A stretch of 64,000 bases of DNA from contig NC_081413.1 in assembly GCF_030272615.1 (NCBI RefSeq), positions 554,615,136 through 554,679,135 on the forward strand, written 5' to 3'. The notes under the pieces are model-generated. The model worked only from the letters and a program-made list of their open reading frames with translations, did not search any database and was not told where the DNA came from. Below, piece after piece: positions 46,649-58,345 of this stretch. Every line of letters starts with the position of its first letter. Position 1 is the stretch's first letter. The DNA comes from Cryptomeria japonica. Lineage: Eukaryota; Streptophyta; Pinopsida; Cupressales; Cupressaceae. The position numbers were made by a program, and so were the translations under genes.

Positions 46649-48149
46649 TGATAGTTCTGATACTTAATGTAAGTATAGATCCAATAGCCAACAAGATGAG
46701 AGGGGGGGGTGAATCATACAAACTTAATCTTCCATAAAAACATCAGATTCAACCTCGGTAACATATACTTCAGTAATATAACCAAAATTGCTAAACATGC
46801 AAACTCAAAAGCATATAAACATCATATCACTCATAACACCAGATTTAACGAGGAAACCCAAATAGGGAAAAACCACTGTGGGATTTTGGACCCACTAAGA
46901 AATATACTCTTCTAGAGTATGCTCGGTTAAAAGAAAATCCTGTTAAAGATTACAAACACATTGCTAGATGTGACCCGGTTAAGGGATTTCCCTCAGATCT
47001 GTTAGGATCTTCACCTTGTTAGAAGTGTCCTTGTTAAAGGATTTCAAACACTCAATCAGAATGTCACCTTGCTAGAGGGTTTTACAAATAAGACTGTTAA
47101 GTCCACTTGGTTAAGAGATTTTTTGTCACTTTCACAAAATAACAGTAATAAAAATCTATCTGCAACTTCACATCTAAAATGTTAAAGCAGATTCTTATTT
47201 GCTCAATACAATCTAGACATAGAACTAATCTAGTCCATCTGCTGGGCTTCTATACTTTGTTATTCAAACAGGTCTTCAAACTTCTGTGCTCGATAATCAC
47301 TATGTAGCATCCCTGTGCATACATTTTCCCGCATGCATTGTTTATCAACAACGCCCTATTTATAAACAATTAGCTAAACGCTTTATCTCTTTGATCACAC
47401 TTCCCATGATCAATCATAGCCATCAGATCTTCAAACTCGTCCAATTTCAATGTATCCTTCGATCTAAAAAACATTTTACCCTACCTTGGAACTTGCATAC
47501 ATTTCTTGGAACTTGTGCTAGGGTAATGCGGTTCAATCTGCATTGTAGATCTTCATGCCAATTTTCCTTTGCCATAGATTCTTTAACAAACTTCATGCAC
47601 GGCATGTAACCATTTAATGTATTCTGTTATAGCTCGGTTACAACTCGATAACAACTTGGTAACAACTCGGTAAATACTAAACTTCACTCGGTAGACATTC
47701 CGCCTTCATTAACCGATAGCGATAACCTTAGGGTTTACCGACTACGTTCCTTAGGGTTTACCGACTAGGTTCTTTGCTCGGTAACATAGTATAGTATTAA
47801 CCTTACAATTTACAACATATGTGTGATGTTAAAACAATCTAAACATCATGATCTCATCATTGTCTGACTCGGTAATAGTTGCCCATTGAATACCTTATTC
47901 ATCCCCTTATTCATCATATTCTTTCTGCATCTTTTACCAACATCTTTATACTCATCAAATCATACTTCTCAAGATATGGCAACATCATACTGAATTAGAA
48001 AATCAATTTCTTGACATCAATGACAAAATAATAATATTAAGACAGTAAACATCCTTAATCAGTTATATCCATAATCATCAACAACCTTCTCAATATCCTT
48101 ATTGAAATGCCAACAATCTCCCATTGTCTGTTATAATGCCAAATGCCAA
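46649..48149 (-). repeat. 5' LTR of the copia element
   Basis: 1,501 bp, the partner of 40384-41914, closely similar throughout. It lacks the 53-bp piece of the other LTR and has a small extra cccttattcatc copy near 47905. The short open frames in both LTRs are not genes. Confidence 0.93.
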
Positions 48150-48150
48150 T

Positions 48151-49409
48151 ACCACACTCCTGCAACATCTCATTAGTATGCATCGTAGAACGAATATGAC
48201 ATAAAAATTCATGGTACGTTGAAAACTTTGCATGGTACTTGCAACAACAAGTATTACGAATCTTAAGAGGAACACAATAAAATGGCTTAAAAGATTCAAA
48301 GGCCCCTTGTGATATTTGCAAAGTTGGATATACTTCACAGTTTTTTTTGTACAATATTGTTTGGCTTGATTCCAAGAAATGTTTGGGATGTGGTGTGCGG
48401 TCTCGATTGTCGATTCTTAATTTAAAACATCCTTTACATTGGGTGACACTCTATAATTAGAGTGCCAAAATTGTTGAATCTCCTCCTTCACATTGTCATT
48501 CAACTTTCTATCAACACGTGGAAGCCTCCCATCAAAATTCCAGGTATCTTGTTGAAGTGGATCGTCAAGTCTTTGTCTTTGTGCAAGTTCTCTATCCAAA
48601 GTTTTATGGTTTATGTTAAAATCAACACAAGTTTGTCTCATTTGATGAGCCTTCTTCAATTGATGGCTTAATAAGGAGGTTTTAATCACTCTTTGAGTGA
48701 CTCTCTTATCTCTTTCTTTGGTATTCTTTCCAATAGAATTGAGAGCGTCAAATAGATTTTTGGCAATAATAGAATTTCTCTCCATCTTCTTGTTCATATG
48801 AATGTTCAATTTGTTTAGCAATGGTCTCATCTTTATCATCTTTAGCTATTGAACAAAGAGTTGGCATTGCTCGCTCAATGTCTTATTGCTAAAATTTTGG
48901 TTGAAAAGTTGTGTAGCCCACAACTGAACGGTTCTTGTTGACCTCTTGCCTTCAAGATTTGCAATAATATTCTCATCGATTTCAAGTAACCATTTTGGGG
49001 TTCTTGAAGGTCTTGGATTTGGTATTTGTCTTTCATCAATGAGAGGGTCTTCATTTCTAAAGTAATTAGGTGTTACATATGGTTCACTTGGTTGAGCAAT
49101 TCCACCTTCAATGTCAAAATTTTCCACGTTTTCACGTCCAATGTCAAAATTTTCCACATGTTCACCTCCTATGTCAAAATTTTCCACATGTTGAGCATTT
49201 TCATTATCCCTTTCAACATTTTCAAAAATTTCACTTTCAAAATCTACATTTTCATTTTCAATAACTTGTGACACATTTTCAAATTCAATTTCCTCTTCAC
49301 TTGAAGTAACATTAGCAATATTTAACATATCTTGTCTTCTCCTCCTATGACCTTCTCCATCTCTTTCTCTATACACTTTAATTTGGTCATTTGAAAGTTT
49401 CTTTTGCAT
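48151..49409 (-). pseudogene. DDE-type transposase pseudogene, N-terminal part
   Basis: This is the beginning of the same gene, on the far side of the copia insertion. It opens with MQKKLSNDQIKVYRERDGEG (49409), then an acidic segment with three tandem copies of a VENFDIG-containing unit. One in-frame amber follows at 48846-48848, then a basic helical part (KRVTQRVIKTSLLSHQLKKA) and YRVSPNVKDVL. After a stop and a shift comes a Cys/His-rich block CCCKYHAKFSTYHEFLCHI that may bind zinc or DNA. The codons on each side of the copia insertion join without loss at the cac/tgtgg duplication, which shows both halves are one gene. It is presumably the DNA-binding half of the transposase. Confidence 0.65.
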
Positions 49410-49762
49410 TTAGACTTCCGACAACTACTACTCCCCATTTACCTCCACAAACATGCTGCTAAATGATTGACAATGTAAGATTTGACTTTAAGAGTCTCTC
49501 AAAAGCATAAATTTGTCTCAACCTATCTGAAAACCCGTGATCATCGACAAAAAGTAGAATATGTAGATTGTGGGCCGTTGGAATCCACAAAATGGCCCAC
49601 AAGGCTCTTTATTATTTACAAAAATCGGATATCCAATTTTAATGTATAAATTTGTGGTCCCAAAATTTTTTCCCTTTGCCACCTTATTTTTTTACTTTTG
49701 CCACATTAATGGAAATGATAGAAATCGGATATCTGATATATAATTTTATTACTCATATTTTA
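49410..49762. other. Probable right end of the DNA transposon
   Basis: This is a gene-free stretch upstream of the transposase start. It holds aaaatcggatatcc (49621) and aaatcggatatctgatat (49711), the latter close to the word at 33288 on the left side. It probably contains the transposon promoter and terminal repeat. Confidence 0.4.
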
Positions 49763-49846
49763 GAGAGAGAGAGAGAGAGATCGGGGGAGGAGGAGAGAGA
49801 GAGATTAGGGGGGAGAGAGGGAGAGAGAGAGAGAGAGAGAGAGAAT
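49763..49846. repeat. GA microsatellite
   Basis: An almost pure purine tract of (ga)n with ggggagg interruptions lies between the transposon end and the 20-bp array. Confidence 0.95.
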
Positions 49847-49851
49847 ATGTT

Positions 49852-52800
49852 GTTGTTAGGGGTCATACGACAACATACGACCCCTTATGATGCCATACAG
49901 TGTCATTAGGGGTCATATGGTGTCCTAAGGGGTTGTAGAACACAATATGACCCCTTAGGACATCATATGACCCCTTAAGACACCAAATTGTGTTGTTAGG
50001 GGTCATATGGTTTCCTAAGGGGTTTTAGGACATAATATGACCCCTTAGGACACCATAGGAACCATAACGACCCAATGTGGTGTCATAAGGGGTCATATGT
50101 TGTCCTTAGGGGTCATATTGTGTCCTACGACCCCTTAGGACACAATATGACCCATAACGACACAATTTGGTGTCTTAAGGGGTCATATGGTGTCCCATGA
50201 CCCCTTATGACCCCTTAGGGCACCATATGACCCCTAACAACACCATATGGTGTCATAAGGGGTCCTATGGTGTCCATACGGGTCATATGGTGTCCTAAAA
50301 CCTCTTAGGAAACCATATGACCCCTTAAGACACCAAATTATGTCGTTAGGGGTTATATGGTGTCCTAAGGGGTCGTAGGACACAATATGACCCCTAAGGA
50401 CAACATACAACCCCTTATGACACCATATTGGGTCGTTATGGGTACTATGGTGTCCTAAGGGGTCATATTATGTCCTACGACCTCTTAGGACACTATATGA
50501 CCCCTAACGACACAATTTTGTGTCTTAAGGGGTCATATGGTGTCCTAAGGGGTCATATTGTGTCCTACAACCCCTTAGGACACCATATGACCCCTAACGA
50601 CACCATATGGTGTCATAAGGGGTCGTATGTTGTCCTTAGGCATCATATGGTGTCCCACGACCCCTTATGACCCCTTAGGACACCATATGACCCCTTAAGA
50701 CACCAAATTGTGTCGGTATGGGTCATATTGTATCCTAAAGGGTCATGGGACACCATACGACCCCTAAAGACAACATACGACCTCTTATGACACCATATTG
50801 GGTCGTTATGGGTCCTATGGTGTCCATAGGGGTCATATTGTGTCCTACGACCCCTTAGGACACAATATGATCTCTTAAGACACCAAATTGTGTCGTTAGG
50901 GGTCATATGGTGTCCTAATGGGTCGTAGGACACAATATGACCCCTAAGGACAACATACGACCCCTTAGGACACCATAGGACCCATAAGGACCCAATATGG
51001 TGTCATAAGGGGTCGTATGTTGTCCTTAGGGGTCATATTGTGTCCTACGACCCATTAGGACACCATATGACCCCTAACGACACAATTTGGTGTCTTAAGA
51101 GATCATATTGTGTCCTAAGGGGTCGTAGGACACAATATGACCCCTATGGACACCATAGGACCCATAACGACCCAATATGGTGTCATAAGAGGTCGTATGT
51201 TGTCTTTAGGGGTCGTATGGTGTCCCATGATCCTTTAGGACACAATATGACCCATAACGACCCCTTAGGACACCATATGACCCCTTAAGACACCAGATTG
51301 TATCGTTAGGGATCATATGTTGTTCTAAGGGGTCGTAGGACATAATATGACCCCTCAGAACACAATATGACCCCTAACGATACCATATGGTGTCATAAGG
51401 GGTCATATGTTGTCCTTATGGATCATATGGTGTCCCATGACCCCTTATGACCTCTTAGGGCACCATATGACCCCTTATGAAACCATATTGCCTCGTTATG
51501 GGTCCTATGGTTTCCTAAGGGGTCATATTATGTCCTACGACCCCTTAGGATACCATATGACCCCTAACAACACAATTTGTTGTCTTAAGGGGTCATATTA
51601 TGTCCTATGACCCCTTAGGACACCATATTATCACTAACAACACAATTTGGTGTCTTAAGGGGTCATATGGTGTCTTAAGGGGTTGTAGGACATCATATGA
51701 CCCCTATGGACACCATAGGAACCCTTATGACACCATATAGTGTTGTTAGGGGTCATATGGTGTCTTAAGGGCTCATAGGACACCATATGACCCCTAAGGA
51801 AAACATACGACCTCTTATTACACCATATGGTGTCATTAGGGGTCATACGGTGTCTTTAGGGGTCATATGGTGTCCTAAGGGGTCATATTGTGTCCTAGAA
51901 CCCCTTAGGACATATGACCCCTTAAGACACCAAATTGTGTCCTAAGGGGTCATGGGACACCATATGACCCCTAAGGACAACATACAACATCTTATGACAC
52001 CATATTGGGTCATTATGGGTCCTATGGTGTCCATAAGGGTCATATTGTGTCCTACGCTACCTTAGGACACCATATGATCCCTTAAGACACCAAATTGTGC
52101 CGTTAGGGGTCATATGGTGTCCTAAGGGGTTGTAGGACACCATAAGACCCCTAAGGACAACATACGATCTCTTATGACACCATATTGGGTCATTATGGGT
52201 CCTATGGTGTCCATAGGGGTCATATTGTGTTCTACGACCCATTAGGACACCATATGACCCCTTAAGACACAAAATTGTTTCTCTAGGGGTCATATGGTGT
52301 CTTAAGGGGTTGTAAGACACAATATGACCCGTAAGGACAACATATGACCCCTTATGACCCCTTAAGACACCATATGACCCCTTAAGACACCAAATTGTGT
52401 TGTTATGGGTCATATTATGTCCTAAGGGGTCATGGGACACCATATGACCACTAAAGACAACATACGACCCCTTATGACACCATATGGGGTCGTTATGGGT
52501 CCTATGGTGTCCATAGAGGTCATATTATGTCCTACGACCCCTTAGGATACCATATGACCCCTTAAGACACCAAATTGTGTCGTTATGGGTCATATTGTGT
52601 CCTAAGAGGTCCTAGGACACAATATGACCCCTTAGGACACCATTTGACCCCTAACGACACCATATGGTGTCCTAAGGGGTTGTATATTGTCCTTAGGAGT
52701 CATATGGTGTCCCATGACCCATTAGGATACCATATGACCCCTAACAACTCCATATGGTGTCATAAGGAGGACCCCTTATGACACCAAATTGAGTTGTTAG

Positions 52801-54495
52801 GGGTAGTATGGTGTCCTAACGGGTCATAGGACACAATATGACCCCTTAAGACACCAAAATATGTCATTAGGGGTCATATGGTGTCCTAAGGGGTCGTAGG
52901 ACATAATATGACCCCTTAGGACACCATAGGACCCTTAACGACCCAATATGGTTTCATAAGGGGTCGTATGGTGTCCTAAGGTATCATAAGGGGTCATGGG
53001 ACACCATATGACCCCTAAGGACAACATACGACCCCTTATGACACCATATGGTATCGTTAGGGGTCATATGGTGTCCTAAGGGGTCATATTGTGTCCTAGG
53101 ACCCCTTAGGACACCGTATGACCCCTTAAGACACCAAATTGTATCGTTATGGGTCATATTGTGCCCTAAGGGGTCATGAGACACCATATGACCCCTAAAG
53201 ACAACATACGACCTCTTATGACACCATATTGGGTCGTTATGGGTCCTATGGTCTCCATAGGGATCATATTATGTCCTATGACCCCTTAAGACACCATATG
53301 ACACCTTAAGACACCAAATTGTGTCGTTATGGGTCATATTATGTCCTAAGAGGTTGTAGGACATCATATGACCCCTAAGGACAACATACAACCTCTTATG
53401 ACACCATATTGGGTCGTTATGGGTCCTATGGTGTCCATAGGGGTCATATTGTGTCCTCCGACTCCTTAGGACACCATATGATCGCTTAAGACACCAAATT
53501 GTGTCATTAGGGGTCATATGGTGTCCTAAGGGGTTGTAGGACATGATATGACCCCTAAGGACAACATATGACCCCTTATGATACCATATTGGGTTGTTAT
53601 GGGTCCTATGGAGTGCTAAGGGGTCATTTTATGTCTTACGACCCCTTAGGACACCTTAGGATCCATAACAACCCAATATGGTGTCATAAGGGGTTGTATG
53701 TTGTCCTTAGGGGTCATCTTGTGTCCTACGACCCCTTAGGACACCATATGACCCCCGACGACACAATTTGGTGTCTTAAGGGATCTTATGGTGTCCTAAG
53801 GGTTCATAGGACACAATATGACCCCTATGGGCACCATAGGATGCATAACGACCCTATATGGTGTCATAAGTGGTCGTATATTGTCTTTAGGGCTCATATG
53901 GTGTCTCAAGACCCCTTAGGACACAATATAACCCATAACGACACAACTTGGTGTCTTAAGGGGTCATATGGTGTCCTAAGGGGTCGTAGGACACAATATG
54001 ACCTCTATGGACACTATAGGACCCATAACGACCCAATATGGTGTCATAAGAGGTTGTATGTTGTTTTTAGGGGTCATATGGTGTCCCATGACCCCTTAGG
54101 ACATAATATGACCCATAACGACACAATTTGGTGTCTTAAGGGGTCATATGGTGTCCTTAGGGGTCCTAGGACACAATATGACCCCTTAGGACACCATATA
54201 ACCCCTAACGACACCATATGATGTCGTTAGGGGTTATATGGTGTCCTAAGGGGTCATATTGTGTCCCATGACCCCTTGTGACACCTTAGGACACCATACG
54301 ACCCCTTCTGACACCATATTGGGTTGTTATGGGTCTTATGGCGTCCTAAGGGGTCATATTATGTCCTATGATCCCTTAGGACACCATATGACCCCTAACG
54401 GCACAATTTGGTGTTTTAAGGGTCATATGGTGTCCTAAGGGGTCATATTGTGTCCTATGACTCCTTAGGACACCATATGACCCCTAACGACACAA
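49852..54495. repeat. Array of 20-bp units in both orientations
   Basis: About 4.6 kb is built from variants of aggggtcatatggtgtccta and its reverse complement, with direct and inverted copies mixed. The unit is itself partly palindromic (ggggtcatatgacccc, ggtgtc/gacacc). Three units make 60 bases, so open frames of 20-residue periodicity appear on both strands with the same peptide (DPLGHHMTPNDTIWC), the longest at 53568-54221. I interpret these as a by-product, because both strands give the same text. No flanking target duplication was found. Confidence 0.95.
50713..51260. repeat. Near-perfect palindrome, 265-bp arms, 18-base spacer
   Basis: 50713-50977 is the reverse complement of 50996-51260 with 4 mismatches by my count (one at 50968/51005, three in the outer 50 bases). 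The spacer is 50978-50995. This is far more regular than the rest of the array and would form a long hairpin in single-stranded DNA or RNA. Confidence 0.9.
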
Positions 54496-54520
54496 TTGTG
54501 ATGCATGGGGCCATTTCATT
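54496..54520. repeat. 25-bp fragment shared with units B and C
   Basis: ttgtgatgcatggggccattt plus catt also occurs exactly at 24491-24515 and 57937-57961. Here it starts directly at the right edge of the 20-bp array, and the sequence that follows differs from both other places. Confidence 0.85.
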
Positions 54521-54879
54521 CATGCGTCGGGCTCTTCCAGTAGGAAGAGGCACATGTGACTTATGTCTGTGGTTGAGTGGAAAAGCCCTTGATGATGCTC
54601 TCCCTCTCCCATGTTGTACCGAGTTATGCATTTGTTTCTTCAAGAAGTCCATTGCTCTGTAATTTATTAACCCTTCTCTCTCTTTCATTAAAATTTAATA
54701 ATATTTAATTGTTAGTTGATTTCCTTTATACTGAAATGGTAGTTAGCTAGTAGTTAAGTTAGTTCAAGTAACAATTTCATTTTCAGTTGAGCTTAATTGC
54801 AATGCAATTTCCTTTTAGTAGAATCATTAAAAGTTAATGAAATTTTCCATTTAAGAATTTTTGGTTGTTACACTATGTA
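54521..54879. other. Gene-free flank between array and unit B right part
   Basis: Starts with a less AT-rich piece (catgcgtcgggctcttccag) and then becomes AT-rich. Nothing recognised. Similarity to unit A resumes at about 54880 with ctatgtattgtgttga. Confidence 0.5.
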
Positions 54880-57738
54880 TTGTGTTGAACACAACTACAA
54901 TTATGTTTGTCATGTCCTCCTTAGAATGTGATAAATTCTACTAAAAGTATATAAAAATCACTACCATTACTATTGATAAGCAATCAAATGATGCTTGTGA
55001 GTGCTACAAAGATTAAATAGACATTCTATAATAGCATTGAAGTCATTGATAATTTGAGTGAGAGTAATATCATTGGCCATTAGATGGTTTTAGAATGACA
55101 TGCAAGGCATACATGAGACTGACATTTTAATAATGAAGAAAGTGGGATTTAGTGATGAAGAGGCTAATTATAAGAAAATTTCTAAGGGAGGACACAACTC
55201 TAGACTAGAATCTTTAACATCAACATCTTATCAAGCTCAATGGCTTCTAAACTCACCATGGACTAAAACTTCATATTTATGAGTGTACGGCTGATGTAAA
55301 TCTTTGACGACAATGGTGGCGCCTATTTGGAGATTTGGACTTGCATGGTTTTTCGATGTCAACACTTTGGTAACATCTAGAATCATCATGTCTATTATCA
55401 TTGTGACCATTTGATATTTTTCAGTATATATATTTTTTTTATTTTTCTTTGGAGTAGGTTATGATTGCAAATGCAAAGGTTCTTAGTTATATAGCAAACA
55501 AGGAAAGTGTGTTTCATTATTTAGTTCATTTTTTAGATATACTTCTTATAAATTTGTATATTAAAGATATTTTGATAAGGTCCAATTCGTATAAATTATA
55601 TGAATGATTTTGTAAGCATTTGCTACTATATTATGATATTTAATAATTGAATCTATTGTTGCGGTATTTAGTATTTTCTTTCTCTATTTTTTATGTGAGC
55701 TAGTTAGTAGATTCATAATGCTTGTCCATGAAAAAATAATTAAAAAATGAAGAAGATCAAATAAAAGAGTTTATATATTAAAGATATGATAGAGTGTACC
55801 ATTAAGCTAACCATGTAGGAATTGATTTCCATGAAAAAAAGTGATAAACAACTAGAAAATGATGACAAGGTGTCTATAACTATTGTTAAGGGTGTAAGAT
55901 TGTCATAATTCCATCGTTTATACGTAGTAATAATCACTACAAACAAATTATTTACAAATATTATCATTAAAAATGTACACAAATTAAAACATTGGTACAA
56001 TGATAGTAAAAAATATAATTCATGTTGTTATTTGACAACCTCACTTTACACTCCTAAGAATATTTTTACATGAATGACTACTCTTGGAAAACAAAATGGA
56101 ATTCAAAACAAAAACCAGAATGGATTTCACTTAGGTTATCGTTTGTATCTATCAATGAGATGAAACTTTTTAGTTATCTTGCATGCCCATGAATGAATGA
56201 AAATTGACAATATTGATGAAAGATGATTAAAGTTGTCTAAATGTGATTATAAATACATATTCATGATTTTCTCTTTTATTACTATGCTAGTTTTATGCAA
56301 GAGACTATTTTTTATGATATGGTATTATAAGTTGTTAGAGACAAATATTTGTGCATTGAAATTCAAAATCATAAAATGGAACCATGGAAAGTCAAACAAT
56401 AGTTGTTGTTTAGGTTTTTTTATGTTCTTCATGTATGTCAAATTACACTATTTTTATTTGGATTCTACAATTAAAAGTGTGATAATAAAAGTATAAACTG
56501 TTAATTTTGTTGATGAAAGCAAGTATATATTGAGTTCTTTTGGCAAAAAGAAGAATGATTATGTGGTTTGAATTAAAATGATAGTATCATTAGTTTGTAC
56601 ATCCCACATATCTATATCAAAAGAAAAAAAATCTTAATATTCTTCATCCATTTAAATCATGTTTTTCTATCTTAATATGAGTTCTATTTTTTGTCTACAT
56701 TGTATATAAGTTCTAATTCTATATGTCATATCTAACAATAGAAGATATTATATGAATATCAATTCATGCTTTCCTCCAATCATATTACATATGTGACTAC
56801 TATATGTAACATTTTCAATTTAAATTATTATGTAAATAGTCTCTTTTTTTCTCATGTTCACATAGTTTACAAATATTTCACTCATACATGTAGCAATGCC
56901 ACACTAATACAAAATCTTGCGAGAACCTGGTATAGACTAATAATACAAGATCCTTATATGACCAAACACATTAGAAATCACCTATGGAATACCAAGAATT
57001 ATCAATTAGAAATCCACATAATTTGAAACCACATCCACAATAGAAGCCAACTATGAAATACCACGAATCATCAATTAGAAATCCACATAATTTGAAACCA
57101 CTGCATCCACATTAAAAGCCAACTATGAAATACCATAAGTCACAACTTTAGAATTCTATATTAGATATTTCTATAAAGATTAAAACTTGGGCCTTTATAA
57201 TGATAACCCAATACTTTAAATGACTAATTTAATTCATTGGACTGTTAGAATATTACACTAATTTAGTTTATAGATTAAAATAATATAAATAATACTAATT
57301 AATTGTTAAGAAATAAACTTAGTTTGCTTTGCAAATAAGCCACGGAAATGTAATGCAAGAATAATCCTGATTGAAATCAAAATTCATTTCATTTGCAATT
57401 TATTGATGTAAATTTGTATCTGGTTTTTCGTGCTCAACCATTTCAATATGTTATTCTTGTACTAATGATTGAAGTACTGTGCTTTTCAAGAATGCATATA
57501 TGCTGCAATGTATAAAGAAGTATTTGTGAGTGAGAAAAGCATGGCAAAGTTCAGTGGTCTACTCCACTGTGGAGGAAAATATAGAGAGGCGTTACACTGT
57601 AAGACTGCACACAAAGAAAGTTCTATTTACACTACAGTCAATGCTCCATTAGGTATTGTTCATGGCTTAAACAGATTGTTTTGTTAACCTATAGAGATGA
57701 AGCAGTGAAGGTTGTGTGATGATGAGAAAGAAACATCA
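54880..57738. repeat. Tandem unit B, right part
   Basis: This matches 21320-23960 of unit A throughout. Shared words include ttgtgttga, tggagtagg(a/t)tatgattgca and gatgaagcagtgaaggttgt. It carries the kinase fragment. An open frame of 72 residues at 57469-57687 (ending APLGIVHGLNRLFC) has a partner in unit A at about 23790-23911, broken there by one stop; I do not recognise it. Confidence 0.75.
55000..55410 (+). pseudogene. LRR receptor-like kinase fragment (kinase domain), unit B
   Basis: Pieces parallel to the unit A fragment: TFYNSIEVIDNLSESNIIGH near 55020, MKKVGFSDEEANYKK near 55135, and FDVNTLVTSRIIMSIII near 55360-55405, with frameshifts between. The catalytic-loop part seen in unit A is missing here. 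Its natural upstream neighbour, the LRR part of unit B, is at 24518-25010, so the gene body was interrupted by the intervening transposons, though it may have decayed first. Confidence 0.62.
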
Positions 57739-57963
57739 AGAATAGATTTTGTTCATTTGATAAGTTCTAAAACTTTGATCATTCTTGATAACATCCTGTT
57801 TCTACTGAACTGAACATGTGAGAGAGAAGAAAACATATGTTTTTGTGAATGTGGTAACCATGAGATTTGGAATATGGTTGGTGATAAGGCAAGAGAAGTG
57901 CACATTATGATGGATGTGTGCACAGTTTTTTGTTTGTTGTGATGCATGGGGCCATTTCATTGA

Positions 57964-58345
57964 GTGGTGACAGCCAAGGCAGTAGCCTGGTTGGACTTCA
58001 ATTAGAAGTTGGGGAGCACATGAGGGAAAATAACTTCAATTTCTTAACATGGAGAACAATAGATTTTAGGCCCAGATTTCCTTTTTGCTAGGACAGTTAC
58101 AAAACTTATTGATAAGTTTGTGGTCCAATCTTTTGTAATGAGATATTCTAAGTGAGATTGGCTGCTTGACAAGTTTTTAGCATTCATTGGATCTCAGAAG
58201 AAATAGATTATCAGGCCCCATTCCTCCATAGCTAGGAGGCTTATAAAAACTTTAGAATGGAATTTGTTACACAATGGACTCAATGATGTGATTCCTGCAC
58301 AATGTGGAGAATGTGGGGAACTAGTGAACCTGCTTTTAGGCCTTG
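57964..58345 (+). pseudogene. LRR receptor-like kinase fragment (leucine-rich repeats), unit C
   Basis: LDLRRNRLSGPIPP near 58185-58230, then a stop at the same codon as in unit B, then HNGLNDVIPAQCGECGELVN after a one-base shift. Upstream, GLQLEVGEHM-like text near 57990 parallels unit B. Sharing the same stops with unit B shows that the gene was already dead when the units were duplicated. Confidence 0.7.

Larger units (their letters stand above)
40384..48149 (-). mobile_element. Ty1/copia LTR retrotransposon, nearly complete
   Basis: Minus-strand element of 7.77 kb with two LTRs, a primer-binding site, gag-pol and a polypurine tract. It is flanked by ccaca (accaca if one base of slack is allowed) at 40378-40383 and 48151-48156. 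The right-hand copy is separated from the LTR by one or two extra bases. It sits inside the transposase gene of the DNA transposon, so it is younger than that element. Gene order (gag, protease, integrase, RT, RNase H) is that of Ty1/copia. Confidence 0.95.
33270..49740 (-). mobile_element. Probable large DDE DNA transposon with nested copia element and internal satellite
   Basis: The minus-strand transposase pseudogene (49409 down to 38822) defines this element. It is cut by a Ty1/copia insertion at 40384-48149. Candidate ends share the near-palindromic word aaatcggatat plus variants (33288, 33785, about 33877, 49621, 49711). A weaker inverted match is gtggcgatgtgaaaaaaaaa on the left against gtggcaaaagtaaaaaaata on the right read in reverse. 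Removing the copia leaves roughly 8.7 kb. The exact termini and target duplication are not resolved, so the boundaries may be off by a few hundred bases. Confidence 0.5.

Noticed and set aside
46709-46915. Open frames starting MNHTNLIFHKN in both copia LTRs
   Set aside because: They lie in LTR sequence, are interrupted differently in the two LTRs and match no protein family.
53568-54221. 217-residue open frame of 20-residue repeats
   Set aside because: It is a by-product of the 20-bp array: the same peptide is produced from both strands, and no start context or conserved end is seen.
49852-54495. CRISPR-like array
   Set aside because: The units have no unique spacers, occur in both orientations, and the context is plant nuclear DNA.
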